Part shown: positions 42,507-51,178 of the stretch, piece by piece
How the letters are laid out: each line of letters opens with the position of its first letter
Position numbering within the stretch: the stretch's first letter is position 1
Source: Desulfosudis oleivorans Hxd3
GTDB lineage: Bacteria > Desulfobacterota > Desulfobacteria > Desulfobacterales > Desulfosudaceae
Reading direction: 5' to 3'
DNA: 64,000 nt
NCBI RefSeq assembly: GCF_000018405.1
Contig: NC_009943.1
Coordinates: forward strand, 124,001 to 188,000
The notes under the pieces: model-generated
Database searches by the model: none
What the model was told of the DNA's origin: nothing
The model's input: only the letters and a program-made list of their open reading frames with translations
Program-made: the position numbers and the translations under genes

Positions 42507-42794
42507 TTATTCTATGATTTTGGGCACGCAAAACATATTATCCGCGGCTGCCGGCGCGTTGTTGAGAATTTTTTCCACAGGCCCCGCTTCCCGGACCGTG
42601 TCCTCGCGAAAGGCGTTGGTCAGCGAAATGGCGTGGGCCATGGGCTCCACGTTCTCCGTGGCCACCTGGTTCAACGTGTCTACATAGTCCAGGATTTCAC
42701 CGATCTGGGAGACAAAGGCGTTGATGTCGGTCTCCGCGATATCCAGCCGTGCCAGTTTTGCCACGTGGCGAATATCATCAGGCGTAATTTTCAT
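42507..42794 (-). CDS. gatC: Asp/Glu-tRNA(Asn/Gln) amidotransferase subunit C
   Basis: 95 residues from the ATG at 42794 (GAGGGA upstream). Typical GatC: VAKLARLDIAETDINAFVSQ and ILDYVDTLNQVATENVEPMAH, then the proline-rich FREDTVREAG. It clamps GatA to GatB in the amidotransferase complex. First gene of the gatC-gatA-mutL run. Confidence 0.94.
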   Translation of the reverse strand: MKITPDDIRHVAKLARLDIAETDINAFVSQIGEILDYVDTLNQVATENVEPMAHAISLTNAFREDTVREAGPVEKILNNAPAAADNMFCVPKIIE

Positions 42795-42919
42795 GTTTTT
42801 ATCCCTCGATTGAAAGCCGTATCCCTGATTGCGCACAGGGTATCACGAACCTTCTTTTTACAAAAGACTGAACCGGATTGCAAAAAAATAACGACTTCAG
42901 CAGGAGCGCCGGGGTATGC

Positions 42920-42925
42920 TATAAT
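42920..42925 (+). promoter_or_regulatory. Extended -10 promoter of the exporter gene
   Basis: TATAAT preceded by TGC gives an extended -10 (TATGCTATAAT), 28 nt before the GTG start of the exporter. The -35 region (around 42895) is weak, as is common with extended -10 promoters. Confidence 0.5.
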
Positions 42926-42952
42926 GACAAGACTATATATGGAAGGTAAATT

Positions 42953-44641
42953 GTGCTGAAAACAATCAAAACCCTGCTGGCGCCCAGGATACTGTCGTTT
43001 AAAAACCGGATTTTTCTGTCCGGAAAGACCCGGGTGGCGGTGTTCGGCGCCGTGGGACTGGTGCTGTGGGCCGGGGTCTTTGCCGGCGCCTTCCGGGTGC
43101 TGACCTATTTTGAATCCATCGAAGACCTGGGCGATATTCTGGCAAACAAACTGCTTTCCATGCTGTTTGTGGTCATGCTCTCCCTGCTTGTTTTCAGCAG
43201 TATTATTACCACCCTGTCCAAGCTCTATCTCTCCCGGGACCTGGACCTGGTGCACTCCCTGCCGGTGGCGGCCCGGCACCTGTTTTTCGCCCGGTGGATC
43301 GAAAGCACGGCGGACAGTTCCTGGATGGTGGTGCTTTTTGTGCTGCCGGTGTTTCTGGCCCACGGCATTGTTTACAGCGCCGGTCCGCTTTTTTACCTGG
43401 CCGTGGTTTTGTTTCTGCTGATGCTGTGCGTCACGTCCTCGGCCATCAGTGCCACCGGCATTGCCTTTGTGGTCAACCTGATCTCCGCCTCCCGGTTGAA
43501 AACCATTTTCGTGTTTCTGGGGCTTTTGCTGTTTGTTCTGCTGTACGTCGCCTTTCGCATGATGCGGCCCGAGCGGCTGGTGGATCCGGAGATGTTTGCC
43601 ACCACCCTGGTGTATCTGAGGTCCCTTAACGCCCCGGCCCCGGCCTGGCTGCCCAGCACCTGGGCCTATGACGGCGTGACCGCCGCCCTGTCCGGCAACA
43701 CCGGCGCCCTGTTGTTCAACCTGTTGCTGAGCGGCGCCTGTGCCGGAAGCCTGGTGGTGTTCATGCTGATTGTTGCCGAGGCAGTCTATTTTTCGGGATT
43801 TTCCAGGTCATCCTCCGGATGGGCCGACCCGGTCACACCGGAAGATACGGCCCGCCGTATCTATCGGGACCGGTCATGGCCGGCCTTTCTCCCGGCCCCT
43901 GCGCGGGCCTTTTTCGTAAAGGAGGTCCGTACCTTTGTCCGGGACCAGTCCCAGTGGTCCCAGCTGTTTCTGATCGCTGCCCTGGTGGTGATCTATATTT
44001 ACAATTTCAAGGTGCTGCCCCTGGAAACATCACCCATGCCCGTGGTGTGGGTGCAGAACATTTTTGCCTTTCTGAACATGGGGCTGGCCGCCTTTGTGCT
44101 GACCGCGGTGACGGCCCGGTTTGCTTTCCCCGCAGTGAGCATGGAAAAATCGGCTTTCTGGATCGTCCAGTGCGCGCCGGTCTCCATTCGGACCTTTCTG
44201 CGAATCAAGTTTTTCGTCTACCTGGTGCCGCTGTTTGTGCTGACCATGACCCTGATCGTTGTCACCAACCTTCTGCTGAACGTGGCCGGTGAGATGATGG
44301 TGCTCTCCCTTGTCACGGTATCGCTGATGGTGCCGGCTATCGTGGCCATGGGCGTGGGTATCGGCGCGGTGTATCCCGATTTTTCTTCGGAAAATCCGGC
44401 CCAGGCGGTGAGCAGTTTCGGCGGGTTTGTGTTCATGGCAACCAGCGCGCTTTATGTGATCGCGGTGATCGTGCTGGAGGCCGGTCCGGCCAGCCGGCTG
44501 GTTTTTGCCGGCCTGCGGGGCCGGTCCCTGAGCCCGGAGTCGTGGGCCTGGATCATCGGCTCTTTTACGACCGTGGTCGCCCTGTCCGTTCTTGCCGTGG
44601 TGGTTCCCCTGAGATTGGGAGAAAGGCGGCTGCAGGGCTAA
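42953..44641 (+). CDS. ABC-2-like exporter permease (putative ABC exporter family)
   Basis: 562 residues from a GTG with GGAAGG upstream. At least a dozen hydrophobic helices lie in two groups separated by a soluble loop (SRSSSGWADPVTPEDTARRIY). The segment LSRDLDLVHSLPVAARHLFFARW after helix 3 resembles the putative ABC exporter family, whose members normally pair with an ATPase gene. No ATPase lies beside it here, so the partner must be elsewhere or missing. Confidence 0.7.
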   Translation: MLKTIKTLLAPRILSFKNRIFLSGKTRVAVFGAVGLVLWAGVFAGAFRVLTYFESIEDLGDILANKLLSMLFVVMLSLLVFSSIITTLSKLYLSRDLDLVHSLPVAARHLFFARWIESTADSSWMVVLFVLPVFLAHGIVYSAGPLFYLAVVLFLLMLCVTSSAISATGIAFVVNLISASRLKTIFVFLGLLLFVLLYVAFRMMRPERLVDPEMFATTLVYLRSLNAPAPAWLPSTWAYDGVTAALSGNTGALLFNLLLSGACAGSLVVFMLIVAEAVYFSGFSRSSSGWADPVTPEDTARRIYRDRSWPAFLPAPARAFFVKEVRTFVRDQSQWSQLFLIAALVVIYIYNFKVLPLETSPMPVVWVQNIFAFLNMGLAAFVLTAVTARFAFPAVSMEKSAFWIVQCAPVSIRTFLRIKFFVYLVPLFVLTMTLIVVTNLLLNVAGEMMVLSLVTVSLMVPAIVAMGVGIGAVYPDFSSENPAQAVSSFGGFVFMATSALYVIAVIVLEAGPASRLVFAGLRGRSLSPESWAWIIGSFTTVVALSVLAVVVPLRLGERRLQG

Positions 44642-44652
44642 AAATATCCAGG

Positions 44653-45213
44653 TCAGTCACCCAGCTCGTTGCCGTAGGTGTCGATAAACATTTCCATCTG
44701 CATTTTCTGCATGGGCAACAACCGTTCAAAGGCCACGCAGAGGTTGCGGACCTCTTTGTCGTCGGGCAGGTCGGCGACCTTTACATTGCCCACAATACGG
44801 AAAGGGATTTTGTCCACAATAATCCCTTCACCTGGAAACATGATGGAAAGGGTGGCTGCCTTGCCCAGCAGTTTCTGGTTTTTTTCCACGTAGTGAATGG
44901 CCAGCCCCTTCATGCTGATGTTTTTAACCGGGCCGAGCTTGATGTAACTGGTTTTGCCCATGCGCCAGAAGGCGGTCTGGGGAATCATCACAATGGCGCC
45001 CTCAATGGTGAACCGTTTCCAGCGCCGCCGGTCCCGGCCGTGGCGGTCTGTCTGAATAAAGCGGTTTACCGCATTGTCGCTTGCCTTTGCCGTTGGCTTT
45101 GGCCGCGGCGGCTCCATTTCTGCCATGTCGGCGGCATCGGAAAGGTCGGCAATGGAAAAGTCCAGCTCAAGCTCGTCGGAAGGTTCCCGCGGTGGATCGG
45201 TTTTGGATGTCAT
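44653..45213 (-). CDS. PilZ-domain protein
   Basis: 186 residues. A disordered acidic N-terminus leads to RRRWKRFTIEGAIV and NISMKGLAI, the RxxxR and N/DxSxxG elements that bind cyclic-di-GMP in PilZ domains. It therefore probably senses c-di-GMP to control motility, adhesion or a nearby process. It converges with the exporter gene (12 nt between stops). Confidence 0.82.
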   Translation of the reverse strand: MTSKTDPPREPSDELELDFSIADLSDAADMAEMEPPRPKPTAKASDNAVNRFIQTDRHGRDRRRWKRFTIEGAIVMIPQTAFWRMGKTSYIKLGPVKNISMKGLAIHYVEKNQKLLGKAATLSIMFPGEGIIVDKIPFRIVGNVKVADLPDDKEVRNLCVAFERLLPMQKMQMEMFIDTYGNELGD

Positions 45214-45266
45214 GCAACCCCCTGGTGTCGATCGACTGTGGTGATAAAACGTTAATAATTATAGAA

Positions 45267-45282
45267 CAGACTTCAAAGTCTG
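45267..45282 (-). terminator. Possible terminator of the tRNA-Ser transcript
   Basis: CAGACTT and AAGTCTG form a 7-bp stem with a 2-nt loop; on the minus strand it is followed by a TTCTATAATTATT tract. It lies 58 nt downstream of tRNA-Ser(GCT). Confidence 0.45.
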
Positions 45283-45340
45283 ATCAATGCTTATTTTTTC
45301 GGGGGCAGGTGTGGGCGCGGGTCGGAAAGCGCGAAAAAGA

Positions 45341-45433
45341 TGGCGGAGAGAGAGGGATTCGAACCCTCGGTGCAGCTTTCACCACACACTCGCTTAGCAG
45401 GCGAGCGCCTTCGACCGACTCGGCCATCTCTCC
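45341..45433 (-). tRNA. tRNA-Ser (anticodon GCT)
   Basis: On the minus strand a 93-nt class II tRNA folds with acceptor GGAGAGA/TCTCTCC, anticodon loop CTGCTAA (GCT), a long variable arm, the TTCGAATC T-loop and an encoded CCA end. It reads serine AGC/AGU codons. Confidence 0.95.
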
Positions 45434-45444
45434 ATTTTGACGGC

Positions 45445-45530
45445 TGGCGGAGGAGGTAGGATTCGAACCCACGGAGCTTTCGCTCAACGGTTTTCAAGAC
45501 CGCCGCCTTCAACCGCTCGGCCACTCCTCC
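45445..45530 (-). tRNA. tRNA-Ser (anticodon TGA)
   Basis: On the minus strand an 86-nt class II tRNA with acceptor GGAGGAG/CTCCTCC, anticodon loop CTTGAAA (TGA), variable arm around GAGCGAAAGCTC, the TTCGAATC T-loop and an encoded CCA. It lies 11 nt upstream of tRNA-Ser(GCT) in one transcript. Confidence 0.95.
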
Positions 45531-45547
45531 TCGCTTTAAAGTTCCTA

Positions 45548-45576
45548 TCTATACCGTGCCGCGGAATTTACGTCAA
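45548..45576 (-). promoter_or_regulatory. Predicted sigma70 promoter of the tRNA-Ser pair
   Basis: On the minus strand TTGACG (45571-45576), a 17-nt spacer and TATAGA (45548-45553), 18 nt before the first tRNA. A near-consensus promoter. Confidence 0.65.
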
Positions 45577-45664
45577 TGTTTTTTTGGTTGTACTTTCAGT
45601 TGGACTGGTGTAGTCTTGAATGATACGGCAAGTTATGACAAACAGTTGCGTCACCGCCAAAAAA

Positions 45665-45682
45665 TGAATGAGCGTTCATTCA
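45665..45682. promoter_or_regulatory. FadR/TetR-type operator candidate upstream of fadN-fadA
   Basis: TGAATGAGCGTTCATTCA is an inverted repeat of TGAATGA around four bases, 47 nt before the fadN-like start codon. It closely resembles the TGAATGA...TCATTCA box of the TetR-family FadR of Bacillus, which represses the homologous fadN-fadA genes. The regulator here is unknown. Confidence 0.6.
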
Positions 45683-45728
45683 CTATGGTGTCAAGTTCAA
45701 CCTAAAATATATTACAGGAGGTTGTGTA

Positions 45729-48134
45729 ATGAGCAGAAAGATTAAAAAAGCCGCTGTCATCGGATCCGGCGTGATGGGCGGCGGCATCGCCGCGCTGCTG
45801 GCCAGCGCGGGCGTCGAGACCCTGCTGCTCGACATTGTTCCCTTTGATCTGACCGATGAGCAGAAAAAAGATCCCGCGGCACGGAACCGCATCGTAAAGT
45901 TCGGGTATGACACGATTATGATGTCCCGGCCCGCGGCCCTGATGCATTCGTCGGACGCGGCCCTGATCTCCATCGGCAACCTGGAGGACGATTTCGACAA
46001 GCTGGCCGACTGCGACTGGATCGTGGAGGTGGTAGTGGAGAACCTCAAGATCAAGCAGCAGCTGTTCAAGCGCATCGAACCGGTGCGAAAAAAGGGCAGC
46101 ATCATCTCCTCCAACACCTCGGGCATTCCCCTCAAGGCCATGTCCGAAGGCCTGAGTTCCGATTTTAAACAGCATTTTCTGGGCACTCACTTTTTCAACC
46201 CGGTGCGGTACATGCACCTTTTGGAAATTATCAAGGGTGAGGAGACCTCTGAAGAAGTACTCCGTTTCATGGCCGCGTTCGGTGAAAAGCGGCTGGGCAA
46301 AGGCATTGTGTGGGCCAAGGACACCCCCAACTTTATCGGCAACCGCATCGGGGTCCAGGGCATTGTCAAGGCCATGCAGCTGATGCTGGAGATGGGACTG
46401 ACCATTTCCGAGGCCGACGCCCTGTTCGGACCGGTCATGGGCCGGCCCAAGACCGCCATGTTCAAGACCACCGACCTGGTAGGCCTGGACACCATGAGCC
46501 ATGTGGCCAAAAACACCTATGACCTGGTGACCGACGACGAGGCCAGAGATGACTTTCTGACCCCGGACTTTGTTTCAACCATGATCGAAAAGAAGCTGCT
46601 GGGCAACAAGACCAAGGCCGGTTTCTACAAGACGGACAGAAGCCCGGAGGGCAAAAAGCTTCGCCTGGTGATCAATCCCGCCACTCTGGAGTATGAATCC
46701 GCCGGTGACGTGGATTTCCCCTGCATTGCCGATGCCAAGTCCAAAAAGACCCTGCCGGAAAAGATGAAGGCCATTGTGTACGGCGAGGACAAGGGCGCGG
46801 CCTACGCCTGGAAGGTGGTGGCGTCCGGTCTGATCTACGCGGCCAACCGGGTGCCGGAGATTTCCGATACCATCGTGGAGATCGACAATGCCATGAAGTG
46901 GGGCTACAACTTTGAAATGGGTCCCTTTGAAACATGGGATGCCATCGGCGTGGCCGAATCCGTGGCAAAGATGGAAAAGGACGGCCTGGCCGTTCCGGAA
47001 AAGGTCAAGAAGATGCTGGCCGACGGCAACCAGACTTTTTATAAGATCGAAAAAGGCCAGACCCTGTTTTATGATTTTGCCTCCGGGTCTTACAAGGCTG
47101 TGCCGGTAAGCGATGTGGCGGTTTCCCTGGCCATTCTCAAGGGAGAGGGCCGGGAGGTCAAAAGCTGCAAGTCCGCCTCCCTGATCGACCTGGGTGACGG
47201 CGTGTTCTGCTGCGAGTTTCACACCAAGATGAACGCATTGAACACCGAACTGATCGCCTTCATGCACGAGGCCATGGACTATGTGGATGCCAACGGCGCC
47301 GGCATGGTGCTGGGCAACCAGGCCGGCGGCATGCCCGGGGCCTTTTCCGCGGGCGCCGACCTCAAGGAGATCCTGACCGCTGTGGGCAACAAGGAGTTTG
47401 ACGGCATTGACACAATGATCGATTCCCTGCAGCAGGCCGTGCAGCGCGAGCGCTACTCCCACTTTCCCGTGGTGGCGGCACCCTACGGCATGGCCCTGGG
47501 CGGCGGCTGCGAGGTGTGCCTGGGCGCCGACCGGATCGTGGCCCATGCAGAGCTTTACATGGGCCTGGTGGAAATCGGGGTGGGCGTGCTGCCCGCCGGC
47601 ACCGGGTGCATGAACCTGTGGAAAAAGATGACCAGCGGCATTCCCGCGCCGGTGACCGACGCCGACCTGGCCAAGTTCTTCATTCCCACCTTCATGGCCA
47701 TTGCCATGGCCAAGGTGTCCATGTCCGCGGCCGAGGCCCGGGCCAACGGTTTTCTGGGGCCCAACGACAGAATCGTGTTCAACCGGGACAACCTGATCGG
47801 CGAGGCCAAAAAAGAGGTGCTGCGCATGATCGACGACGGTTACGCGCCGCCGGCCAAAAAGCCCCTCAAGGTGCTGGGCGAGGCGGCCTGGGGTATGGTC
47901 AACGCGGAAATTTTCAACATGCAGAACGGCGGCTATGTCAGCGAATACGACGCCTACCTGGCCAAAAACATTGCTTATGTCATTGCCGGCGGCGACGCCC
48001 GGACCAACAGCGAGCTGGATGAGCAGGCCATTCTCAACCTGGAGAGATCCATGTTTATCGAATTTCTCAAGCAGGAAAAGACCATGGCCCGCATCGAACA
48101 CATGCTCAAAACCGGCAAACCGCTTCGCAACTAA
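45729..48134 (+). CDS. 3-hydroxyacyl-CoA dehydrogenase / enoyl-CoA hydratase (FadN-like)
   Basis: 801 residues, with AGGAGG upstream. The dehydrogenase comes first: NAD-binding KAAVIGSGVMGGGIAALLA at the N-terminus and the catalytic histidine in LGTHFFNPVRYMHL. The hydratase follows (about 480-720) with AFSAGADLKEI forming the oxyanion site and ALGGGCEVCLGADRIVAHAE then VEIGVGVLPAGTG supplying the two glutamates. This dehydrogenase-first order is that of FadN rather than E. coli FadB. It performs the hydration and oxidation steps of beta-oxidation and is coupled to a thiolase 12 nt downstream. Confidence 0.94.
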   Translation: MSRKIKKAAVIGSGVMGGGIAALLASAGVETLLLDIVPFDLTDEQKKDPAARNRIVKFGYDTIMMSRPAALMHSSDAALISIGNLEDDFDKLADCDWIVEVVVENLKIKQQLFKRIEPVRKKGSIISSNTSGIPLKAMSEGLSSDFKQHFLGTHFFNPVRYMHLLEIIKGEETSEEVLRFMAAFGEKRLGKGIVWAKDTPNFIGNRIGVQGIVKAMQLMLEMGLTISEADALFGPVMGRPKTAMFKTTDLVGLDTMSHVAKNTYDLVTDDEARDDFLTPDFVSTMIEKKLLGNKTKAGFYKTDRSPEGKKLRLVINPATLEYESAGDVDFPCIADAKSKKTLPEKMKAIVYGEDKGAAYAWKVVASGLIYAANRVPEISDTIVEIDNAMKWGYNFEMGPFETWDAIGVAESVAKMEKDGLAVPEKVKKMLADGNQTFYKIEKGQTLFYDFASGSYKAVPVSDVAVSLAILKGEGREVKSCKSASLIDLGDGVFCCEFHTKMNALNTELIAFMHEAMDYVDANGAGMVLGNQAGGMPGAFSAGADLKEILTAVGNKEFDGIDTMIDSLQQAVQRERYSHFPVVAAPYGMALGGGCEVCLGADRIVAHAELYMGLVEIGVGVLPAGTGCMNLWKKMTSGIPAPVTDADLAKFFIPTFMAIAMAKVSMSAAEARANGFLGPNDRIVFNRDNLIGEAKKEVLRMIDDGYAPPAKKPLKVLGEAAWGMVNAEIFNMQNGGYVSEYDAYLAKNIAYVIAGGDARTNSELDEQAILNLERSMFIEFLKQEKTMARIEHMLKTGKPLRN

Positions 48135-48146
48135 GGAGGATTTAAA

Positions 48147-49331
48147 ATGAGAGACGCTTATATTGTTACATCGGTCAGAACACCGGGCTGCAAGAACCGG
48201 CGGGGCGCCCTGAAAGACACCCGCCCCGAGGACCTGATTTCCTTTATCATCAACGCGGCCATGGAAAAAACCGCGGGTCTTGAGAAAAAAGACGTGGACG
48301 ACCTGATGCTGGGCTGTTCCTTTCCCGAGGCCGAGCAGGGCCTGAATATCGGCCGTATTGCCGTCCAGATGGCCGGTTTTCCGGACCAGGTGTCCGGCGC
48401 CACGGTCAACCGTTTCTGCTCTTCCGGCCTGGAAGCCATTGCCCTGGCATCGCTGCGGGTCATGTCCGGCTGGTCGGACGTCACCCTGGGCGGCGGCGTC
48501 GAGTCCATGACCTACGTGCCCATGGGCGGCAACCTGCCCCGCCCTCATCCGGAATGGTCTCGCGAGCGGGCCGACTACTACGTGTCCATGGGCATCACCG
48601 CGGAAAACGTGGCCAACCGCTACAAAATTTCCAGAGAAGATCAGGACGCGTTTGCCTACCAGTCCCAGATGAAGGCCTCCAAGGCCAAGGCGGAAAAGCA
48701 GTACACTGAGATCGTTCCCACCCCGGCCACCAAATTTGTGAAGCAGGCCGACGGCACCGTCAAAAAGGAGACCTTTCTGCAGGACTTTGACGACGGTATC
48801 CGGGAGGCCACCACCGTGGAAGGACTGGCCAAGCTGCGGCCCGTGTTTGCGGCCGGCGGTTCGGTCACGGCGGGCAACTCCTCCCAGACAACGGACGGGG
48901 CTGCCGTTTCCGTCATCATGAGCGAAAACAAGGTCAAGGAGCTGGGCCTCAAGCCCATTGCCAAGCTCAAGATCTACACCACGGTGGGGTGCCGGTCCGA
49001 CGAGATGGGCGTGGGCCCGCGGTATGCGATTCCCAAGCTGCTGGACAAGGCCGGTCTGAAGGTCGAGGACATCGGCCTGTGGGAGATCAACGAAGCCTTT
49101 GCCTCTCAGGCCCTGTACTCTATCCGGGAGCTGGGGATTGACAAGTACATGGACCGGGTCAACATTCACGGCGGCGCCATTGCCCTGGGCCATCCTTTGG
49201 GCTGCACCGGCGCCAAGCTTTGCGCCACGTTGCTTGCCAACATGCAGGCCAGGGGCGTCAAGTACGGCGTGGAGTCCATGTGCATCGGCGGCGGCATGGG
49301 CGCGGCCGGCCTGTTTGAGCTGTGTGACTAA
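48147..49331 (+). CDS. fadA: Acetyl-CoA C-acyltransferase (3-ketoacyl-CoA thiolase)
   Basis: 394 residues, with AAGGAGG upstream. Nucleophile Cys in NRFCSSGLEA near residue 92, NEAFASQALY, the histidine in GHPLGCTGAK and the second cysteine in CIGGGMGAAG are all present. It cleaves 3-ketoacyl-CoA to acetyl-CoA and a shortened acyl-CoA. It forms a trifunctional beta-oxidation operon with the FadN-like gene and ends at a hairpin terminator. Confidence 0.95.
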   Translation: MRDAYIVTSVRTPGCKNRRGALKDTRPEDLISFIINAAMEKTAGLEKKDVDDLMLGCSFPEAEQGLNIGRIAVQMAGFPDQVSGATVNRFCSSGLEAIALASLRVMSGWSDVTLGGGVESMTYVPMGGNLPRPHPEWSRERADYYVSMGITAENVANRYKISREDQDAFAYQSQMKASKAKAEKQYTEIVPTPATKFVKQADGTVKKETFLQDFDDGIREATTVEGLAKLRPVFAAGGSVTAGNSSQTTDGAAVSVIMSENKVKELGLKPIAKLKIYTTVGCRSDEMGVGPRYAIPKLLDKAGLKVEDIGLWEINEAFASQALYSIRELGIDKYMDRVNIHGGAIALGHPLGCTGAKLCATLLANMQARGVKYGVESMCIGGGMGAAGLFELCD

Positions 49332-49354
49332 GCGCTGAATAAAACGGCAACACC

Positions 49355-49398
49355 AAAAGCCGGATCTTCCTGAAGTCCTGGGAAGGCCCGGCTTTTTT
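49355..49398 (+). terminator. Intrinsic terminator after fadA
   Basis: AAAGCCGG...CTTCC pairs with GGAAG..CCGGCTTT across an 11-nt loop with small internal mismatches and runs into TTTTTT. Confidence 0.8.
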
Positions 49399-49579
49399 AT
49401 TGAGTCCTTCAGGAAGCCGTTTGAATATAGGGTTTTTTCAAAAACATTGACGGAAAATACCGGCCTTGCTATAGCAGGGGGATCGGTATCAATGTGCCGA
49501 TGGCGGTGGAAGAAGGACGGGGTTTTTCGGCGCTTTGGAAAATGAAAGATCTCCTGAGAGCATGAAAGGAATGAACGCC

Positions 49580-50560
49580 ATGGCCCATCAAAAAGTTCTT
49601 CTCACCGGCCCCACCGGGTTTATCGGCAAGCGGCTGCTCTATCAGCTGGATGAGAGGGGGTATCAGGTCCGGTGCCTGGTAAGGGCCGGCGAAACCCTGG
49701 ACCTGAATCTTCCGCTGCGGCAGGAACCGGAAATCGTTTACGCGGACCTTCTTGATCCGGATTCCCTGCCAACGGCGCTTGACGGTATGGACACCGCCTA
49801 CTATCTGGTGCACTCCATGGGGGGGAGAAGCATCCGCCAGACCCGGGCCTTTGTGGAAAAAGACCGCACCGTCGCACGCAACTTCAGGGAAGCCGCCGAC
49901 CGGGCCGGCCTTTCCCGCATTATTTATCTCGGGGGCCTGGGGGATGCCGGAGACCGGCTGTCCCATCACCTGGCCAGCCGCCATGAGGTGGCCCGGATTC
50001 TTCAGGCCGGAAAGGTGAAAACCACCGTGCTGCGGGCCGCGGTCATCATCGGGGCCGGCGGGGCCTCTTTTGAAATTATTCGGTACCTGGTGGAGCGGCT
50101 GCCGGTGCTCCTCGGTCCCCGGTGGGTGTACACCAAATCCCAGCCCATTGCCGTGGAAAATGTCCTGGCGTATCTTTGCGGATGCCTGGAGACCCCGGAA
50201 ACCGCCGGTCGGACCTTTGACATCGGCGGCCCCCAGATTTTGAGTTATGCCGATCTCATGGGAATGTACGCCCGGGTCCGGGGGCTGTCCCGCACCATTA
50301 TCGGGGTGCCCCTGGTGCCCATCCGGCTTTCCGCCTACTGGGTCCACTTTATCACCCCCGTGCCCGTCGGTGTCGTCCTGCCCCTGGCCGAAGGGCTCAG
50401 AAACAGGGCCATCTGCCGGGAAAACAGCATTCGGGATCTGATCCCCATTCACCTGACCCCCATGGAAACCGCCATCTGCAATGCCCTTGCCGAAGAAACA
50501 GAAGGCCCGGGAAAATTATTGTCTCAGCAGGCCTGCTTTCTGCCGGGAGACCTGGCATGA
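49580..50560 (+). CDS. NmrA-like NAD(P)-binding protein
   Basis: About 326 residues from the ATG at 49580 (AAAGGA 9 nt upstream); ATGs at 49562 and 49571 are alternatives. The N-terminal GPTGFIGKRLLYQL is the NmrA-type dinucleotide motif, and LVHSMGG and IYLGGLGD follow. It lacks the SDR YxxxK pair in the usual place, as NmrA proteins do. The C-terminus has a hydrophobic TPVPVGVVLPLAEGL stretch. The next gene overlaps by 4 nt and encodes an SRPBCC protein; in relatives the two are often fused (DUF2867-like). Confidence 0.82.
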   Translation: MAHQKVLLTGPTGFIGKRLLYQLDERGYQVRCLVRAGETLDLNLPLRQEPEIVYADLLDPDSLPTALDGMDTAYYLVHSMGGRSIRQTRAFVEKDRTVARNFREAADRAGLSRIIYLGGLGDAGDRLSHHLASRHEVARILQAGKVKTTVLRAAVIIGAGGASFEIIRYLVERLPVLLGPRWVYTKSQPIAVENVLAYLCGCLETPETAGRTFDIGGPQILSYADLMGMYARVRGLSRTIIGVPLVPIRLSAYWVHFITPVPVGVVLPLAEGLRNRAICRENSIRDLIPIHLTPMETAICNALAEETEGPGKLLSQQACFLPGDLA

Positions 50561-51009
50561 TCATCAAAGCTGTTGTTCAGATCAACGCCCCCCGGCAAAG
50601 GGTTTGGGACGTGTTTGCGGATATTCAAAACTGGAAAGCGTGGAACCCGGTATGCCGGGAATGCCGATTTGAAGCGGGAAACGCCCTTGTCAAAGGGGCC
50701 TGCATCTCTTTTGAACTCAACCCCCTGATTCTTCCTTTGCGCATCGCACCGAAAGTGACCCACTGCAAGCCCGGGGAAAAAGTGGTCTGGGAGGGTTTTC
50801 GGCTGGGTATTCACGCGGTTCATGAATTTTATTTTGCGGAAAAAAATGGCGGCGTGGAATTGACCAGCATCGAGAACTTCAGCGGCCCCTTGCTGATTGT
50901 CGCCAGGATGATCGGGGTTCCTTCCAGGCTCCACGCGCTCACGACTCAGCTTCTGGAAGCCATCAGGCAAGCCGCCGAGTCTTCCGGTGCTGAAGCACAC
51001 CCATCTTAA
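50557..51009 (+). CDS. SRPBCC-family lipid-binding-like protein
   Basis: 150 residues with a START/polyketide-cyclase-like SRPBCC fold: IIKAVVQINAPRQRVWDVFA at the N-terminus and later EFYFAEKNGGVELTSIENF and a long C-terminal helix. It starts within the stop of the NmrA-like gene (ATGA overlap), so the two work together. No substrate is known; the fold binds hydrophobic ligands. Confidence 0.82.
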   Translation: MIIKAVVQINAPRQRVWDVFADIQNWKAWNPVCRECRFEAGNALVKGACISFELNPLILPLRIAPKVTHCKPGEKVVWEGFRLGIHAVHEFYFAEKNGGVELTSIENFSGPLLIVARMIGVPSRLHALTTQLLEAIRQAAESSGAEAHPS

Positions 51010-51178
51010 AACCACCGGAGACAGCCTTCCTCCCTCATCTGGTCCTGGGTCTTGGCTGGAGAACCTTCCTGCGCGCCGTTGTTTTGTCCGGTGACACCGT
51101 GATAACCTTGCAACTTTTTTGAAATGGCGTTAGGTTGAAGACAGTTCTCAATTTTTAACGTTTCAGGAGGATAATCCC

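Noticed and set aside
46575-49193. A long minus-strand open frame of 872 codons opposite the fadN-fadA genes
   Set aside because: It lies exactly antisense to two strong genes, has no ribosome site, and its product is His/Gly/Val-rich as expected for the complement of GC-rich coding DNA.
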